From: Paraspadella gotoi
Lineage: Eukaryota; Chaetognatha
Direction: 5' to 3'
Assembly: GCA_051294375.1 (NCBI GenBank)
Contig: CM119264.1
Location: 15,587,473 to 15,651,472, forward strand
Length of the DNA: 64,000 bases
Below, in pieces: positions 50,401-53,389 of the stretch. Numbering within the stretch: the first letter of the stretch is position 1; each line of letters opens with the position of its first letter. A model generated the notes under the pieces. The model worked only from the letters and a program-made list of their open reading frames with translations. It searched no databases and was not told the DNA's origin. The translations under genes were made by a program, and so were the position numbers.

Positions 50401-53068
50401 ATATCAATGAGAAAAGCTGTTGGGCTGAGTGGGCCAGGGTTAGATGTATGTCTCGCTTCGATCCTCAATTGGTGAGTCTGGATATTATCATAGCTGCAAC
50501 TATTAAAAGTTAATAAAAACTATCTTATGTAAAAATATCGATTAAAAAATCTCACCACCCACTTTACAAACGCGATAGCAAGAAATTCAGATATAATTTT
50601 CTTCTTCCTACTATATTTTAAATATTAATTTTCAATTTCCAGTTTAAAAATATAGTTTATAATTTTTGAAAAAGATTTACATAAGATTTCATTGGCAAAA
50701 AATTATTGAATTTTATTTTATAATACATCAAAATAATCACTGATGTTTTTTCTCTCTCATTCAATACATAATAAAGTAAAAAAAGAAGCAGTGATACGGA
50801 TTTTCTAAGTTTTGAATCCCTACCCTGTATATTTTCTTTTATCAACTTTTTACTAAGAATTTGAATCTGTTAACAGCTGTTCTCAGAATTTTAAAAAAAA
50901 TATTTTGAAATTATATAAGGTAGTACTATATACAAAAAAAATAACTTAGACGAGAATCTCGCTTAAAAAAAATTCAACATTTTTCTAATAGAGAATTCCG
51001 TTCAAATCAGACTAACCAAATTGCAAACGCGTTTGCCAGAAATTCGGTTAAAAAAAAGCTTGTAAAAACGCACGATTCTGAGAGCGTTACATCTGAAGAG
51101 CTTGTCCTATTCGTTTTATGGCATTTGAAAAGGATTAATATCAAACAAGCCAGGGGAAATGCACTACTCATCTCCGGAGAATTTCAAACCTCATTTTTAC
51201 TATAGAAATGAAAGGGAAAGTTTACAAACTTAAAATTGCAAACGGGATTGCAAATATTTCCTGTTACATGACGACTTTGAATTTCGCGATTCTGATAGCT
51301 TTGTGTCTGAAGAGCTTGTCCTATTTTTCTTTTTTATTTATAATGATTTTGACCTAAAATTATCAGGTTTAATGAAAATAGTCCGGTGAATCGCGAAATT
51401 TTTATTTAAAAGAAATTAAAAGGAAGGTTGAGAAAAAAACTGATTTTTCCTAATATCTTTTGAAGGAATAAAGATAAAGGGATGGTAATAGTACCAAAAT
51501 GAAGCCATAATCATAGGGCACATACAAGATACAATTTTAGAATTACTTATGCTGAAACCTCCTTACAGGGTGAGTGTCAAACTAAGTCAAAATTATAATG
51601 ATTTTAAAACTAATGACACCCCATAAGAATAAATGAAAATTTAATTCTTTTTAATGATTCTGAAAGAAAAAGGCTAATTTTTTGGATAAAGAAAATGTGA
51701 ATTTTTTGTCACTTAAATATTTGCTTGTCTGATTTACAAGCATGCTTACAAAATTCTACAAAATATTATTCACCCCATCACAGCCTAAGTATTTATCTTT
51801 CTTTTCCACCAGCAAAAAGTAAACATTATTTTACGCTAGAGAACAGGGATGTTTACTGAAATGAGCCAGAAGACATTCAACTTCTTCACTTTACTGTCAT
51901 TTTTCAATAATAAAATGGGCGAATTTTTTAATTATTTAACTCTCACAGGCTTCATAAGATATACACTTTCATAATATCCTAATGTTAATGTAATTTATTA
52001 TATTTTTACCCAGAAATCATAAAATAACAGAAAGTTGTGTTCCCTTCGCTCGTTTAAGAAAAAAAAATTAACTAGCGGAATTATAAGTTTGTAAGAGGAA
52101 GTCAGAATCGGCGAAAATCTTAAAAGGCGAGAATGTTGAAAAAAGGGGTGGAATTTTGATGGATTTCCTAAGATTTCTCCACAATGTGAGGTCCGATTAA
52201 GCAAAACTTGAGATTTACAATATTCCCGTCATTCCACATCTATCGATATAAAAATATAAGAAAAAGTCACTGGCTTCTTTTTCTATAGCGGCTTCCTAAA
52301 TAACTACGGATTAGTATTCTCTAATATGATAGTTTTCAAGATATAACTGCAAAATTTAGATTCTAAACTTTCACTTCACCCTACTAAGCATACATATATA
52401 AAAAAATGCATAATTAATTAGACAATTTTTAAAAAGTAAAGAAAACTATATATTAAGAGTTATTAAATATTTATTGCAGAAAATGTCATATTGTAAAAAG
52501 CGCTACTATTAGCCCCACCATACATTAAAAAAAAATTAATAATTATTCACTATGGGCCATAGTGAATAATTATTAAATTTTTTTCACGATAATTTTCTGA
52601 ATTTTATCAATTTTTTTAAATGCTCTTTAGCCATTCGAGATCGAGGTGCAATGGTTGGTGGCAACCGCTCCGATCATAAGTGAACTCGTCTATAGTTGGG
52701 CTCGAAAGATCAAAAATAATCCCGGGGTATTTCATCTTCTGCCGGTTCCCGACGATCCCTTCTGTCATCCGAGCATCACGCTCTACTCCGATCCGCTCAG
52801 GTGATATGACTGGTTAGAAGCCCGTGCCACATTAAATTTAATGAGTGAATTTAATCCGTGCTACAGAACTCCTCTTTTCATTCCACTCAATGTCTCCTCA
52901 TTGCTTGATTCTGATGGTTCTATCTTTGCCGACTTTACCGCCGAGACTCGCCTAGAGCGGCTACAAATGTTCCAGGAAGAAATCCTCAAGCGCTTCGGTT
53001 TTCTTCAAGATCGGAGCGTGCCAACAGCGATGCCGTCTCCATTTGACGTAGGAAGATCAGGTTTCTAA
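1098..53068 (+). CDS. DEPDC5: DEPDC5/Iml1 homologue (GATOR1 subunit), 18 exons, 5' partial
   Basis: Product: the DEPDC5/Iml1 subunit of GATOR1 (with NPRL2 and NPRL3), the GAP complex for RagA/B that inhibits mTORC1 at the lysosome or vacuole. Joined exons 1098-1205, 1277-1416, 1484-1610, 12695-12902, 12968-13046, 16865-17063, 25591-25895, 26076-26250, 33948-34106, 34184-34403, 34662-34888, 38190-38330, 38370-38587, 38650-38912, 49314-49629, 49706-50471, 52631-52800 and 52867-53068 give 1,340 codons plus TAA with no internal stop. By recall of the human protein, order is the end of the N-terminal domain plus SABA/Iml1 (residues 1-287 of the window product), a diverged linker, SHEN (about 600-860), DEP (about 1001-1085) and the C-terminal domain. 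Human DEPDC5 is about 1,600 residues; about 140 N-terminal residues lie outside the window and about 100 C-terminal residues were not found. Identity is secure; linker exon limits and the 3' end are less so. Confidence 0.93.
1277..1416 (+). CDS. DEPDC5: DEPDC5 window exon 2
   Basis: Begins phase 0 after atcccag and encodes [20 protein letters not shown], then [11 protein letters not shown] and VTIVLFSR. It is nearly collinear with human [20 protein letters not shown] and is the start of the SABA/Iml1 region. The leading ATG is an internal methionine. The 3' border is odd: homology stops at ...FSR, but no GT lies there (see findings). The exon ends with two bases of the Arg codon if the intron is GA-AG. 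Confidence 0.85.
1484..1610 (+). CDS. DEPDC5: DEPDC5 window exon 3
   Basis: Completes Arg and continues [18 protein letters not shown], then [18 protein letters not shown], matching human FYDAKSVDEFPEIN and [20 protein letters not shown]. A clear gtaagt donor follows at 1611. Part of SABA/Iml1. Confidence 0.88.
2985..3262. repeat. 18-bp tandem array (CATAATTTGGTTAACTGA type)
   Basis: About 14 head-to-tail units of 18 bp, with GGTCAACT/GGTTAACT and ACATAA/GCATAA variants, ending in (CAAT)n. The open frame through it on the - strand is only the consequence of an 18-bp period. It sits inside the composite repeat. Confidence 0.9.
3908..4262. repeat. 18-bp tandem array, second copy
   Basis: Same unit as at 2985-3262, with more frequent single-base indels, ending in (CAAT)n and then a GA-rich run. 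The flanks repeat those of the first array, so a ~1-kb block (array plus flanks) is itself duplicated within the element. Confidence 0.88.
4809..5345. repeat. GA/CT-rich repeat with CAG blocks
   Basis: Contains GCAGCAGCAGAAGAAGCAGG, CTGCAGAGCCAGCTGCAGA, GA runs, and a segment around TTCAGCTTCATACACCCAAA followed by GACGACGACGCCACTTATG. The reverse complement recurs at 14205-14600, so it is a dispersed repeat abutting the composite element. The + strand ORF here is not convincing as a gene. Confidence 0.7.
5493..7443. mobile_element. Long inverted-repeat (foldback) element
   Basis: The left arm (about 5493-6268) is the reverse complement of the right arm (about 6656-7443) with small indels, for example GACTTTTGGTTAAAAAGTTA at the left outer edge and its complement at the right. 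The unique ~390-bp loop (6269-6655) is rich in CCA/ACA and has no significant ORF. Right of it are a few bases and then the gap at 7455-7767. It is probably a non-autonomous DNA element; target-site duplications cannot be checked because of the gap. Confidence 0.85.
7455..7767. other. Assembly gap
   Basis: Run of N between the foldback element and composite-repeat sequence. Other gaps: 28975-29727, 30833-31748, 33765-33789, 43654-43678, 55753-55852, 56062-56071, 56686-56695, 60178-60187, 63350-63374 and 63494-63503. ORFs spanning these are meaningless. Confidence 0.99.
8095..8210. repeat. Two composite-repeat ends facing each other
   Basis: AACAAGTTTGAGCAAACAAT + GTCGGATCTGCC is followed by TTAATTAA repeats and then the complement TTGTTTGCTCAAACTTGTT. 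It looks like a minimal copy containing only one terminal segment of the composite repeat, in inverted orientation. Confidence 0.6.
8328..8520. repeat. 18-bp pyrimidine tandem array
   Basis: About ten copies of TTCTTTCCTTTCTATTCC, degenerating at both ends. The hydrophobic LLSFLF-type reading frame comes from the 18-bp period and is not evidence of a protein. A CT-strand array of this kind could adopt triplex structure. Confidence 0.9.
8864..9165 (-). repeat. tRNA-derived SINE, family T2
   Basis: On the - strand, GGCTCATTGAGTAAAGCC resembles a box A region and GGGTTCAATCCC is a good box B, flanked by a repeated GGTACC. A second copy in the same orientation is at 57411-57670. GC content is far above the background. 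The body contains GAGGACGGCCGNAAGCCGCC-like sequence. Confidence 0.8.
9400..10240. repeat. Dispersed repeat interrupted by a palindromic MITE
   Basis: GTCAAGCTTTTTGTT and AATTTTTGCTTGCTTTTTAC blocks match 18283-18515, where the ~350-bp MITE at 9606-9960 is absent. The + strand ORF at 9977-10198 is not supported as a gene. Confidence 0.6.
9606..9960. mobile_element. Palindromic MITE (family M1)
   Basis: Starts ATAGTAATATCCTTATAAAA and ends with its complement TTTTATAAGGATATTACTAT. The interior shares a GAAGATTNNGATTCNTCA motif with copies near 19350, 39620 and 53390. No coding potential. Confidence 0.75.
10317..11017 (+). mobile_element. Composite interspersed repeat, short copy
   Basis: Starts with a diverged AGTCGG-TTCTGCTTTCAGC hairpin end, then ACTTTGTCGGTCCGCCCC, ATCATGTCAGAACATCGAAT, GTCCGTCCGTCC and CACCTTAGCAAAAAA, and TTAATTAA repeats. 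It ends GGGCAGATCCGACGTTTGCTCA. Directly abuts the next copy head to tail. Confidence 0.75.
11018..12492 (+). mobile_element. Composite interspersed repeat carrying a large 18-bp array
   Basis: Same left end as the previous copy (TTTTAGTCGGATCTGCTTTC) and right end GACAGATCCGACATTG...CAAACTTGTTT. Between them is a ~1-kb 18-bp array. Lies in DEPDC5 intron 3, less than 250 bp before an exon. Confidence 0.78.
11368..12405. repeat. 18-bp tandem array (AAAAAATGATGCGAGTTG)
   Basis: Roughly 55-60 units with frequent one-base indels in the A run and occasional truncated units. On the - strand it reads as alternating FQLASF / FNSHHF because the indels switch frame. Isolated units appear in other composite copies at 22270-22320 and 33065-33370, so the array probably expanded inside the element. 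Confidence 0.93.
12695..12902 (+). CDS. DEPDC5: DEPDC5 window exon 4
   Basis: Follows atattaag and begins phase 0. It encodes [20 protein letters not shown] and then [20 protein letters not shown] and [12 protein letters not shown], matching human [34 protein letters not shown] and YINRNFDRTG. Ends with one base of Gly before gtactt. SABA/Iml1 region. Confidence 0.93.
12968..13046 (+). CDS. DEPDC5: DEPDC5 window exon 5
   Basis: Follows a 65-bp intron and encodes [20 protein letters not shown] and AHLTKQR, matching human [20 protein letters not shown]. The 3' splice donor is GC (AAACAAAG|gcatgt), giving a GC-AG intron. The split Arg codon is completed exactly by the next exon, which supports this border. 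Confidence 0.92.
13890..14166. mobile_element. Small palindromic MITE
   Basis: AAAAAGAAAATTACAAAATA at the left and its near complement TATTTTGCAATTTTCTTTTT at the right, with inner arms TCTGCTAATAAAATCCCTGG and its complement. The spacer is about 75 bp. Lies in DEPDC5 intron 5. No coding potential. Confidence 0.75.
14205..14700. repeat. Reverse copy of the GA/CT-rich repeat plus (CT)n
   Basis: Inverted copy of 4809-5200. It contains a twice-repeated ~80-bp unit (CTGCAGCTGGCTCCGCAGGG ... CTTTTGATTTCTTT) and ends in a (CT)n microsatellite at 14660-14692. Confidence 0.7.
15745..15898 (+). repeat. GC-rich dispersed repeat, family S4
   Basis: Shares GTTAGGACTGTGGAT, TGGGATGGTG, TTCCCCCTCTGA and AATATNNCGCCAC with 26377-26606. 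SINE-sized, but no box A/B was convincingly seen. Confidence 0.55.
16492..16685 (+). repeat. Short dispersed repeat, family S3
   Basis: Contains CTTGTAAGAGTGATGGAGGC and CTTAAACCACCAAAGCCTGT and ends TTTATATTGGTTGTACCAAT. Other copies: 25950-26060 (+, 5'-truncated, inside a 180-bp DEPDC5 intron), 35029-35115 (-) and 37957-38085 (+). The sharing of one 3' end by 5'-truncated copies suggests a retroposed SINE. Confidence 0.65.
16865..17063 (+). CDS. DEPDC5: DEPDC5 window exon 6
   Basis: Completes Arg and encodes [32 protein letters not shown], then [10 protein letters not shown] and [10 protein letters not shown], matching human [30 protein letters not shown] and TPRIKL. Ends phase 0 before gtaact. 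End of the SABA/Iml1 region; one of the best-conserved segments in the window. Confidence 0.96.
17293..17420 (+). repeat. Truncated composite-repeat end
   Basis: TTTTTAGTCGGATCTGCTTA hairpin end through ATCATGTCAGAACATCGAAT, then breaks off. A complementary-looking piece with GTCCGTCC and CACCTTAGC is at 19190-19290, so one copy may have been split by later insertions. Confidence 0.6.
18283..18515. repeat. Dispersed repeat, uninterrupted copy of 9400-10240
   Basis: GTCAAGCTTTTTGTTTCCAG and TTTTTGCTTGTTTTTACTTT blocks in the same order as at 9400-10240, without the MITE. Confidence 0.55.
19350..19682. mobile_element. Palindromic MITE, family M1
   Basis: GAAGATTCGGATTCGTCATG followed by AAAAGTTGATATAAAGAAAT, mirrored by CTTTTGATGAGGAATTCAAA at the right. 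Related copies at 9606, 39620 and 53390. Confidence 0.65.
19684..19872 (-). repeat. tRNA-related SINE, family T1, internally deleted
   Basis: Contains CGGATCAGGCTGTAACACCG, GTTAAGCGCCCCGTCCCTCT and CACCAATGGCCGCTGATGAA but lacks the GGGCTAGAACCCCGG segment seen in the neighbouring copy. Deletion of precisely the T-arm-like box B would make this copy transcriptionally dead. Confidence 0.75.
19880..20061. repeat. GC-rich spacer with 48-bp tandem duplication
   Basis: Two tandem copies of a block around GTTGGNGGAAAGTGCNTCNCC and TTGAGGCATGTCG join two T1 SINE copies. The ORF across it on the - strand has no recognised similarity. Confidence 0.55.
20062..20288 (-). repeat. tRNA-related SINE, family T1, full copy
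   Basis: On the - strand CCGGGGTTCTAGCCCGG forms a T-arm-like hairpin with a box B (GGTTCTAGCCC), flanked by CCTCCCAACCCAAAGGTCCG and GGCCACCGGG-type sequence. Ends with CACCAATGGCCGCTGATGAA and TGGTGGATTTTAGTCCACCA. Other copies: 42944-43073 (-), 44843-45079 (+), 45251-45300 (- fragment), 48936-49147 (+) and 57166-57370 (+). Confidence 0.8.
21480..21880 (+). repeat. Dispersed repeat family R5
   Basis: Contains CAGCCAATAATGATGATGAT, CTTTCATTTAACTTTTTAAG and, near its end, TTTTGGCCCGCCTTACTAGA. An inverted copy is at 54448-54745 and a partial direct copy at 37660-37960; the end motif also appears just left of the gap at 30833. Confidence 0.7.
22265..24127 (-). mobile_element. Composite interspersed repeat, nested copy
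   Basis: CT tracts with TTGCAATTGCGACGATCC, units of AACTTGCATCATTTTTTC, the ~100-bp repeated blocks, an 18-bp array (23167-23430), and the terminal hairpin GGATCTGCTAATAAGCAGAT ending in CCGACTAAAAA near 24130. Lies within the 20618-24771 inverted-repeat pair. Confidence 0.72.
23167..23430. repeat. 18-bp tandem array, third copy
   Basis: About 14 units of the same GGTCAACTGGCATAATTT type as at 2985 and 3908, again ending in (CAAT)n followed by a GA run. Conserved position within the composite element. Confidence 0.9.
24925..25240 (+). repeat. Single copy of the CT-rich hammerhead-associated arm
   Basis: CT-rich block, CTGTCCTTTCTCAATTCTGT, then the hammerhead-like motif at 25144-25178 and AATAAATTCGTTGCCGAATC. 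It is a diverged relative of the foldback arms at 26877-27140 and 27680-27942, here without an inverted partner. Confidence 0.65.
25140..25185 (+). ncRNA. Hammerhead-ribozyme-like motif HH1 (decayed)
   Basis: CTGAAGA at 25144, extra A, stem II GGTTCG-taaac-CGAACC, then GAAAC and ATATC. The 6-bp stem II is perfect, but the GTC cleavage triplet is ATC and stem I pairing is poor, so this copy is probably inactive. Family-level evidence is in the findings. Confidence 0.5.
25591..25895 (+). CDS. DEPDC5: DEPDC5 window exon 7
   Basis: Begins phase 0 after gttgtccag. Contains [20 protein letters not shown], aligning with the human VDYDAYDAQVF segment after the Iml1 region. The rest ([23 protein letters not shown]) is the diverged, probably disordered linker. 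The 3' border at gtaatt is inferred from phase with the next exon. The ATG at its start is internal. Confidence 0.8.
26076..26250 (+). CDS. DEPDC5: DEPDC5 window exon 8
   Basis: After a 180-bp intron containing an S3 repeat. It encodes [20 protein letters not shown], then [17 protein letters not shown] and [12 protein letters not shown], and ends phase 0 before gttagg. This is linker sequence with little detectable family similarity; support comes from splice signals, phase and an open frame. The donor is weak. Confidence 0.65.
26377..26606 (+). repeat. GC-rich dispersed repeat, family S4, longer copy
   Basis: Matches 15745-15898 in its right half and extends left through GCCCATTGGGATGGGGCATC and CTCACTGTTGGCTTTGGGG. 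Close to 60% GC in an AT-rich setting. Confidence 0.55.
26924..26967 (-). ncRNA. Hammerhead-ribozyme-like motif HH3 (left foldback arm)
   Basis: On the - strand: CTGAAGA (complement of 26957-26963), extra A, GGCTC-gtattgt-GAGC, GAAAC, ATGTC at 26928-26930, then TGCTC. Compared with the right arm it has one extra base at the foot of stem II. Confidence 0.55.
27852..27896 (+). ncRNA. Hammerhead-ribozyme-like motif HH2 (right foldback arm)
   Basis: CTGAAGA at 27856-27862, extra A, stem II GGCTC-gtattgt-GAGCC, GAAAC, ATGTC with the predicted cleavage after 27890. GGCG before the core can pair with TGCT after it as a short stem I with two G-U pairs. Confidence 0.6.
28490..28770 (-). pseudogene. 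Decayed coding fragment, possibly retroelement gag-like
   Basis: On the - strand one frame carries [14 protein letters not shown], an in-frame TAA, then [20 protein letters not shown] and a TGA. A shifted frame continues with [13 protein letters not shown]. The near-continuous high-GC coding signal broken by two stops and a frameshift marks a relic. The pattern of a helical domain with an ALPxNV motif resembles LTR-retrotransposon Gag capsid regions, but I am not certain of that. Confidence 0.45.
28880..33474 (+). mobile_element. Composite-repeat cluster broken by two gaps
   Basis: 28880-28974 and 29728-30810 belong to composite copies in + orientation (ATCATGTCAGAACATCGAAT, GTCCGTCC and repeated GTGTGTGGGTAGGAAAGTGT blocks). 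31749-32345 is the opposite orientation with a few 18-bp units. 32346-33474 is another + copy ending AGGCAGATCCGACATTG plus CAAACTTGTTTT. Gaps at 28975-29727 and 30833-31748 prevent defining single insertions. No genes seen. Confidence 0.65.
33475..33823 (-). mobile_element. Short composite repeat, back to back with the previous copy
   Basis: Starts AACAAGTTTAAGCAAACAAT + GTCGGATCTGCC and ends with the hairpin GGATCTGCTGATAAGCAGAT plus CCGACTAAAAA at about 33823, with a 25-bp gap. Its start is the mirror image of the end of the preceding copy, so the two share a TTTATAAA centre. Confidence 0.7.
33948..34106 (+). CDS. DEPDC5: DEPDC5 window exon 9
   Basis: Begins phase 0 after tcttttccag and encodes [20 protein letters not shown] then [11 protein letters not shown], matching human [20 protein letters not shown] and HTFPVGPSGEA. 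Ends phase 0 before gtaaag. This conserved island within the linker anchors the gene between the long introns. Confidence 0.95.
34184..34403 (+). CDS. DEPDC5: DEPDC5 window exon 10
   Basis: After a 77-bp intron, phase 0 at cag|ATT. Ser/Pro-rich linker: [20 protein letters not shown], then [18 protein letters not shown] and SNSFNSMP. The open frame, high GC and phase support it; little direct family similarity. Ends one base into a codon before gtgcgt. Confidence 0.78.
34438..34500 (+). repeat. Degenerate TTAGGG-like run
   Basis: GGTTAGGGAGGGGTTAGCAT, then GGTTTAGGGTTAGGGGTGTG and AGGGTTTAAGGTTAG inside the 258-bp intron 10. It resembles interstitial telomeric repeat, but no two perfect hexamers in a row exceed 12 bp. 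Confidence 0.45.
34662..34888 (+). CDS. DEPDC5: DEPDC5 window exon 11
   Basis: Completes Ser and encodes [35 protein letters not shown], then [20 protein letters not shown] and [10 protein letters not shown]. GVDWKxLTxPAxLPxTTD is the conserved start of the SHEN region in human DEPDC5. Ends phase 0 before gtacgt. Confidence 0.94.
35524..35863. repeat. 340-bp near-perfect palindrome
   Basis: Two ~170-bp arms meet at AAAAAAAAATTTTTT near 35693 with only about two mismatches. The outer ends read GTACCCGAAGCGTAGAGTGT and its complement with one mismatch. No unique loop. Lies in DEPDC5 intron 11. Either a very young foldback or MITE insertion or an assembly artefact. Confidence 0.85.
36619..37545 (+). 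repeat. ~1-kb low-copy duplicated segment (copy 1)
   Basis: AACAAGCAGACAATACGTAT, GGCTAGCTTGATGTCTC, ACGACGGAGGACG, AAAGGAGTGACGCAT (twice) and TTTAGATCCCTCCCTACAAA occur in the same order at 55853-56860. The two copies differ by small indels and by short tandem expansions. No credible gene. Confidence 0.8.
37548..37615 (+). repeat. Composite-repeat fragment
   Basis: CAGCAGATCCCTCCTCTATA followed by ACTTTGTCGGTCCGTCGGTC. Truncated at TTGTTGGGAAG, where an R5-type repeat begins at about 37660. Confidence 0.6.
38190..38330 (+). CDS. DEPDC5: DEPDC5 window exon 12
   Basis: Begins phase 0 after aatttgaag and encodes [20 protein letters not shown], then [20 protein letters not shown] and VIYRIKM. 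VFExxISQRLxxGY matches human QVFEEFICQRLMQGYQI in the SHEN domain. It ends at ATG|gtataa, upstream of a better donor that would add a stop (see findings). Confidence 0.9.
38370..38587 (+). CDS. DEPDC5: DEPDC5 window exon 13
   Basis: Follows a 39-bp intron ending ggttttcag; phase 0. Encodes [40 protein letters not shown] and [14 protein letters not shown]. [12 protein letters not shown] matches human YWLSMGRTFHKVTL. Two other frames are open but do not match the family. Ends with AG of a split Arg codon. Confidence 0.9.
38650..38912 (+). CDS. DEPDC5: DEPDC5 window exon 14
   Basis: Completes Arg and encodes [55 protein letters not shown] and [15 protein letters not shown], matching human [31 protein letters not shown] and RITEGEAHCDIYG. 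This is the end of the SHEN domain. Ends one base into a codon before gtgaga; the next coding exon is 10.4 kb away. Confidence 0.96.
39516..39600 (+). ncRNA. Hammerhead-ribozyme-like motif HH4 with conserved tail
   Basis: AACG, CTGATGA at 39520-39526, extra A, stem II GGCTT-gtagct-AAGTC (one G-U), GAAAC, ATGTC ending 39553, then CGTT pairing with the upstream AACG. The conserved tail AATAAACCGTTGTTGAAA follows. All core positions except the extra A agree with the hammerhead consensus. Confidence 0.68.
39620..39905. mobile_element. Palindromic MITE, family M1
   Basis: ACAGATTCGAATTCCTCACG with AAAAGTTGATGAAAGGAAAT, mirrored by ACTTATGAGGAATTCGAATC at the right. Lies in DEPDC5 intron 14. Confidence 0.65.
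39985..42203. mobile_element. 2.2-kb element with ~430-bp inverted arms
   Basis: The left arm (about 39985-40420) and right arm (about 41790-42203) are imperfect reverse complements. Outer ends share AGACACATTTGAATCCGACA and its complement. Each arm holds two copies of AGCCAGGGGTGTTAAAGAG (or its complement). The 1.4-kb interior is AT-rich with no ORF. A non-autonomous inverted-repeat transposon is the likely identity. Confidence 0.82.
42944..43073 (-). repeat. tRNA-related SINE, family T1 (5' part)
   Basis: Contains the complement of box B (GGGCTAGAACCCCGG), ATGACTTGCCTCCGGCACCA and GGCCGCTGATGAACGGTTGG. Truncated on its 3' side compared with the copy at 20062. Confidence 0.8.
43076..43495 (-). 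pseudogene. Repeated ORF, uninterrupted copy
   Basis: A 128-codon - strand ORF (43080-43466) begins [20 protein letters not shown]. It is Ser/Thr/Gln-rich in the middle and ends [14 protein letters not shown] second copy at 55130-55745 aligns along its length but carries frameshifts and a ~190-bp insertion. Family not recognised. The repetition suggests a transposon-encoded accessory ORF rather than a host gene. Confidence 0.5.
43763..44156 (+). CDS. Unrecognised coding-like segment in DEPDC5 intron 14
   Basis: A strong acceptor (tttcttttcag) opens an exon-like segment with much higher GC than its surroundings. From 43782 the + frame encodes [20 protein letters not shown], then [12 protein letters not shown], and runs to a TGA at 44153. 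A gtagga donor-like site is at 43878. Inserted after exon 14 the 115-nt segment would shift DEPDC5 out of frame, and direct joining of exon 14 to 49314 restores the conserved sequence. It is therefore not a constitutive DEPDC5 exon: possibly an alternative exon, a nested gene piece or a retrocopy. Confidence 0.35.
44365..44450. repeat. (TAA)n microsatellite
   Basis: More than 20 TAA/AAT units with a few interruptions, abutting the left arm of the inverted repeat at 44440. Confidence 0.9.
44440..45707. mobile_element. Inverted repeat with ~450-bp arms around SINE sequence
   Basis: Left arm about 44440-44894 and right arm about 45251-45707 are close reverse complements, running from ATAATAAATTATCATTTT through GACGTAGACTCCTATCTTAC to ATATGATACTATGGTGGGTG. 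The arms extend into SINE T1 heads. A direct copy of the right arm, with an insert, is at 62140-62545, showing the arm is itself a dispersed repeat. The ORFs inside are incidental. Confidence 0.75.
44843..45079 (+). repeat. tRNA-related SINE, family T1, full copy
   Basis: TGGTGGGTGAAAATCCACCA head, T-arm-like GGGGTTCTAGCCCGG, CAGCCTGATCCGAAGCTCAG, and tail AATAATTACTGTTTCTTCAA. A head fragment in reverse orientation lies at 45251-45300. Confidence 0.8.
46374..47112 (+). mobile_element. Composite interspersed repeat, short copy
   Basis: TTAGTCGGATCTGCTTTCAG end with a duplicated CTTTCAG, ACTTTGTCGGTCCGTCGGTC, GTCCGTCTGTCCGTCCGTCC, two GTGTGTGATTRARCTGGA blocks and TTAATTAA repeats, ending TTGGCAGATCCGACATTG plus CAAACTTGTTT. 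Very like the copy at 10317, and also without an 18-bp array. Confidence 0.78.
47113..48215. other. Intronic sequence without recognised features
   Basis: AT-rich DEPDC5 intron 14. I see no credible ORF, RNA gene or clear repeat here. Confidence 0.6.
48220..48690. repeat. TTTACGCCA-rich tandem repeat
   Basis: Two ~137-bp tandem units (48223-48359 and 48360-48495) share GATTATTTTACGCCATTCTA, GGATAAATCTTTAA and CACTTAACTGAATAG. TTTACGCCA or close variants recur about eight times between 48235 and 48680, ending with GGCGTAGTTTTTACGCCACC, which can form a hairpin. Confidence 0.7.
48936..49147 (+). repeat. tRNA-related SINE, family T1
   Basis: TATGGTGGACTAAAATTCAT head, GGGTTTCTAGCCCGG (box B with one insertion), CAGCCTGATCCGAAGCTCAG, tail ATAATCACTGTCTCTTCAAA. 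Only about 165 bp upstream of a DEPDC5 exon. Confidence 0.8.
49314..49629 (+). CDS. DEPDC5: DEPDC5 window exon 15
   Basis: Completes Glu and encodes [20 protein letters not shown] then [12 protein letters not shown], matching human [20 protein letters not shown]. The remainder ([36 protein letters not shown]) is a diverged linker before the DEP domain. The 3' border AACAG|gttta is set by phase with the next exon. Confidence 0.92.
49706..50471 (+). CDS. DEPDC5: DEPDC5 window exon 16 (DEP domain)
   Basis: 255 codons. DEP domain at about residues 1001-1085 of the window product: [40 protein letters not shown] and [13 protein letters not shown], matching human [35 protein letters not shown] and YGFYFYK. 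C-terminal to it are [12 protein letters not shown] and [20 protein letters not shown], matching human [20 protein letters not shown]. Donor gtgagt. The largest exon, with no introns inside the DEP domain. Confidence 0.96.
50516..52630. other. DEPDC5 intron 16, mostly unassigned AT-rich sequence
   Basis: 50690-50850 shares GTGATACGGATTTTCTAAGT with 15600-15660 and ATTTTATTTTATAATACATC with 13210-13240. 51000-51330 contains a very diverged relative of the inverted-repeat arm at 45300-45700. No gene was seen. Confidence 0.5.
52631..52800 (+). CDS. DEPDC5: DEPDC5 window exon 17
   Basis: Begins phase 0 after tgctctttag and encodes [40 protein letters not shown] and ITLYSDPL, matching human [37 protein letters not shown] and YGDPLR. 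C-terminal domain. Ends with AG of a split Arg codon. Confidence 0.95.
52867..53068 (+). CDS. DEPDC5: DEPDC5 window exon 18, last one found
   Basis: Completes Arg and encodes [40 protein letters not shown] and [18 protein letters not shown], matching human AQLFIPLNISCLL and QEAIAHRFGFVQDKYS. Then FDVGRSGF and a TAA. A possible donor (GAC|gtagga) is at 53048, so the true exon may end there in phase 0 with further exons beyond. No downstream match to the human GYNWAYNTMLTKTWRSS segment was found up to 64000. Confidence 0.9.
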
Positions 53069-53389
53069 AAACGAAAATTGTTGGAGCCGGCAAGATTAAG
53101 TTGTTACGGCTGTTGCGGCGCAGCAGTGTTGCGCAGCTGACTTGACTACATAACTATTAGAGCGTTGAAAAATAACAAATTCAAGTTGAGTTACCTAGCC
53201 TATTTTAGTGTAACTGTAGTCTGTAGAATTCGATGGTGATGACCATTTTTTGTATAAATTTTATCTTTCTTGTCGGAAATGAGGGTTTTTAATGTATATA
53301 AGTTGTTATAAATAGCAAACCATTATAAGTATGATAAATCAATTATTAAAATTTTATAAAATTTTATTGAGCTTTTGAAATATATAAAA

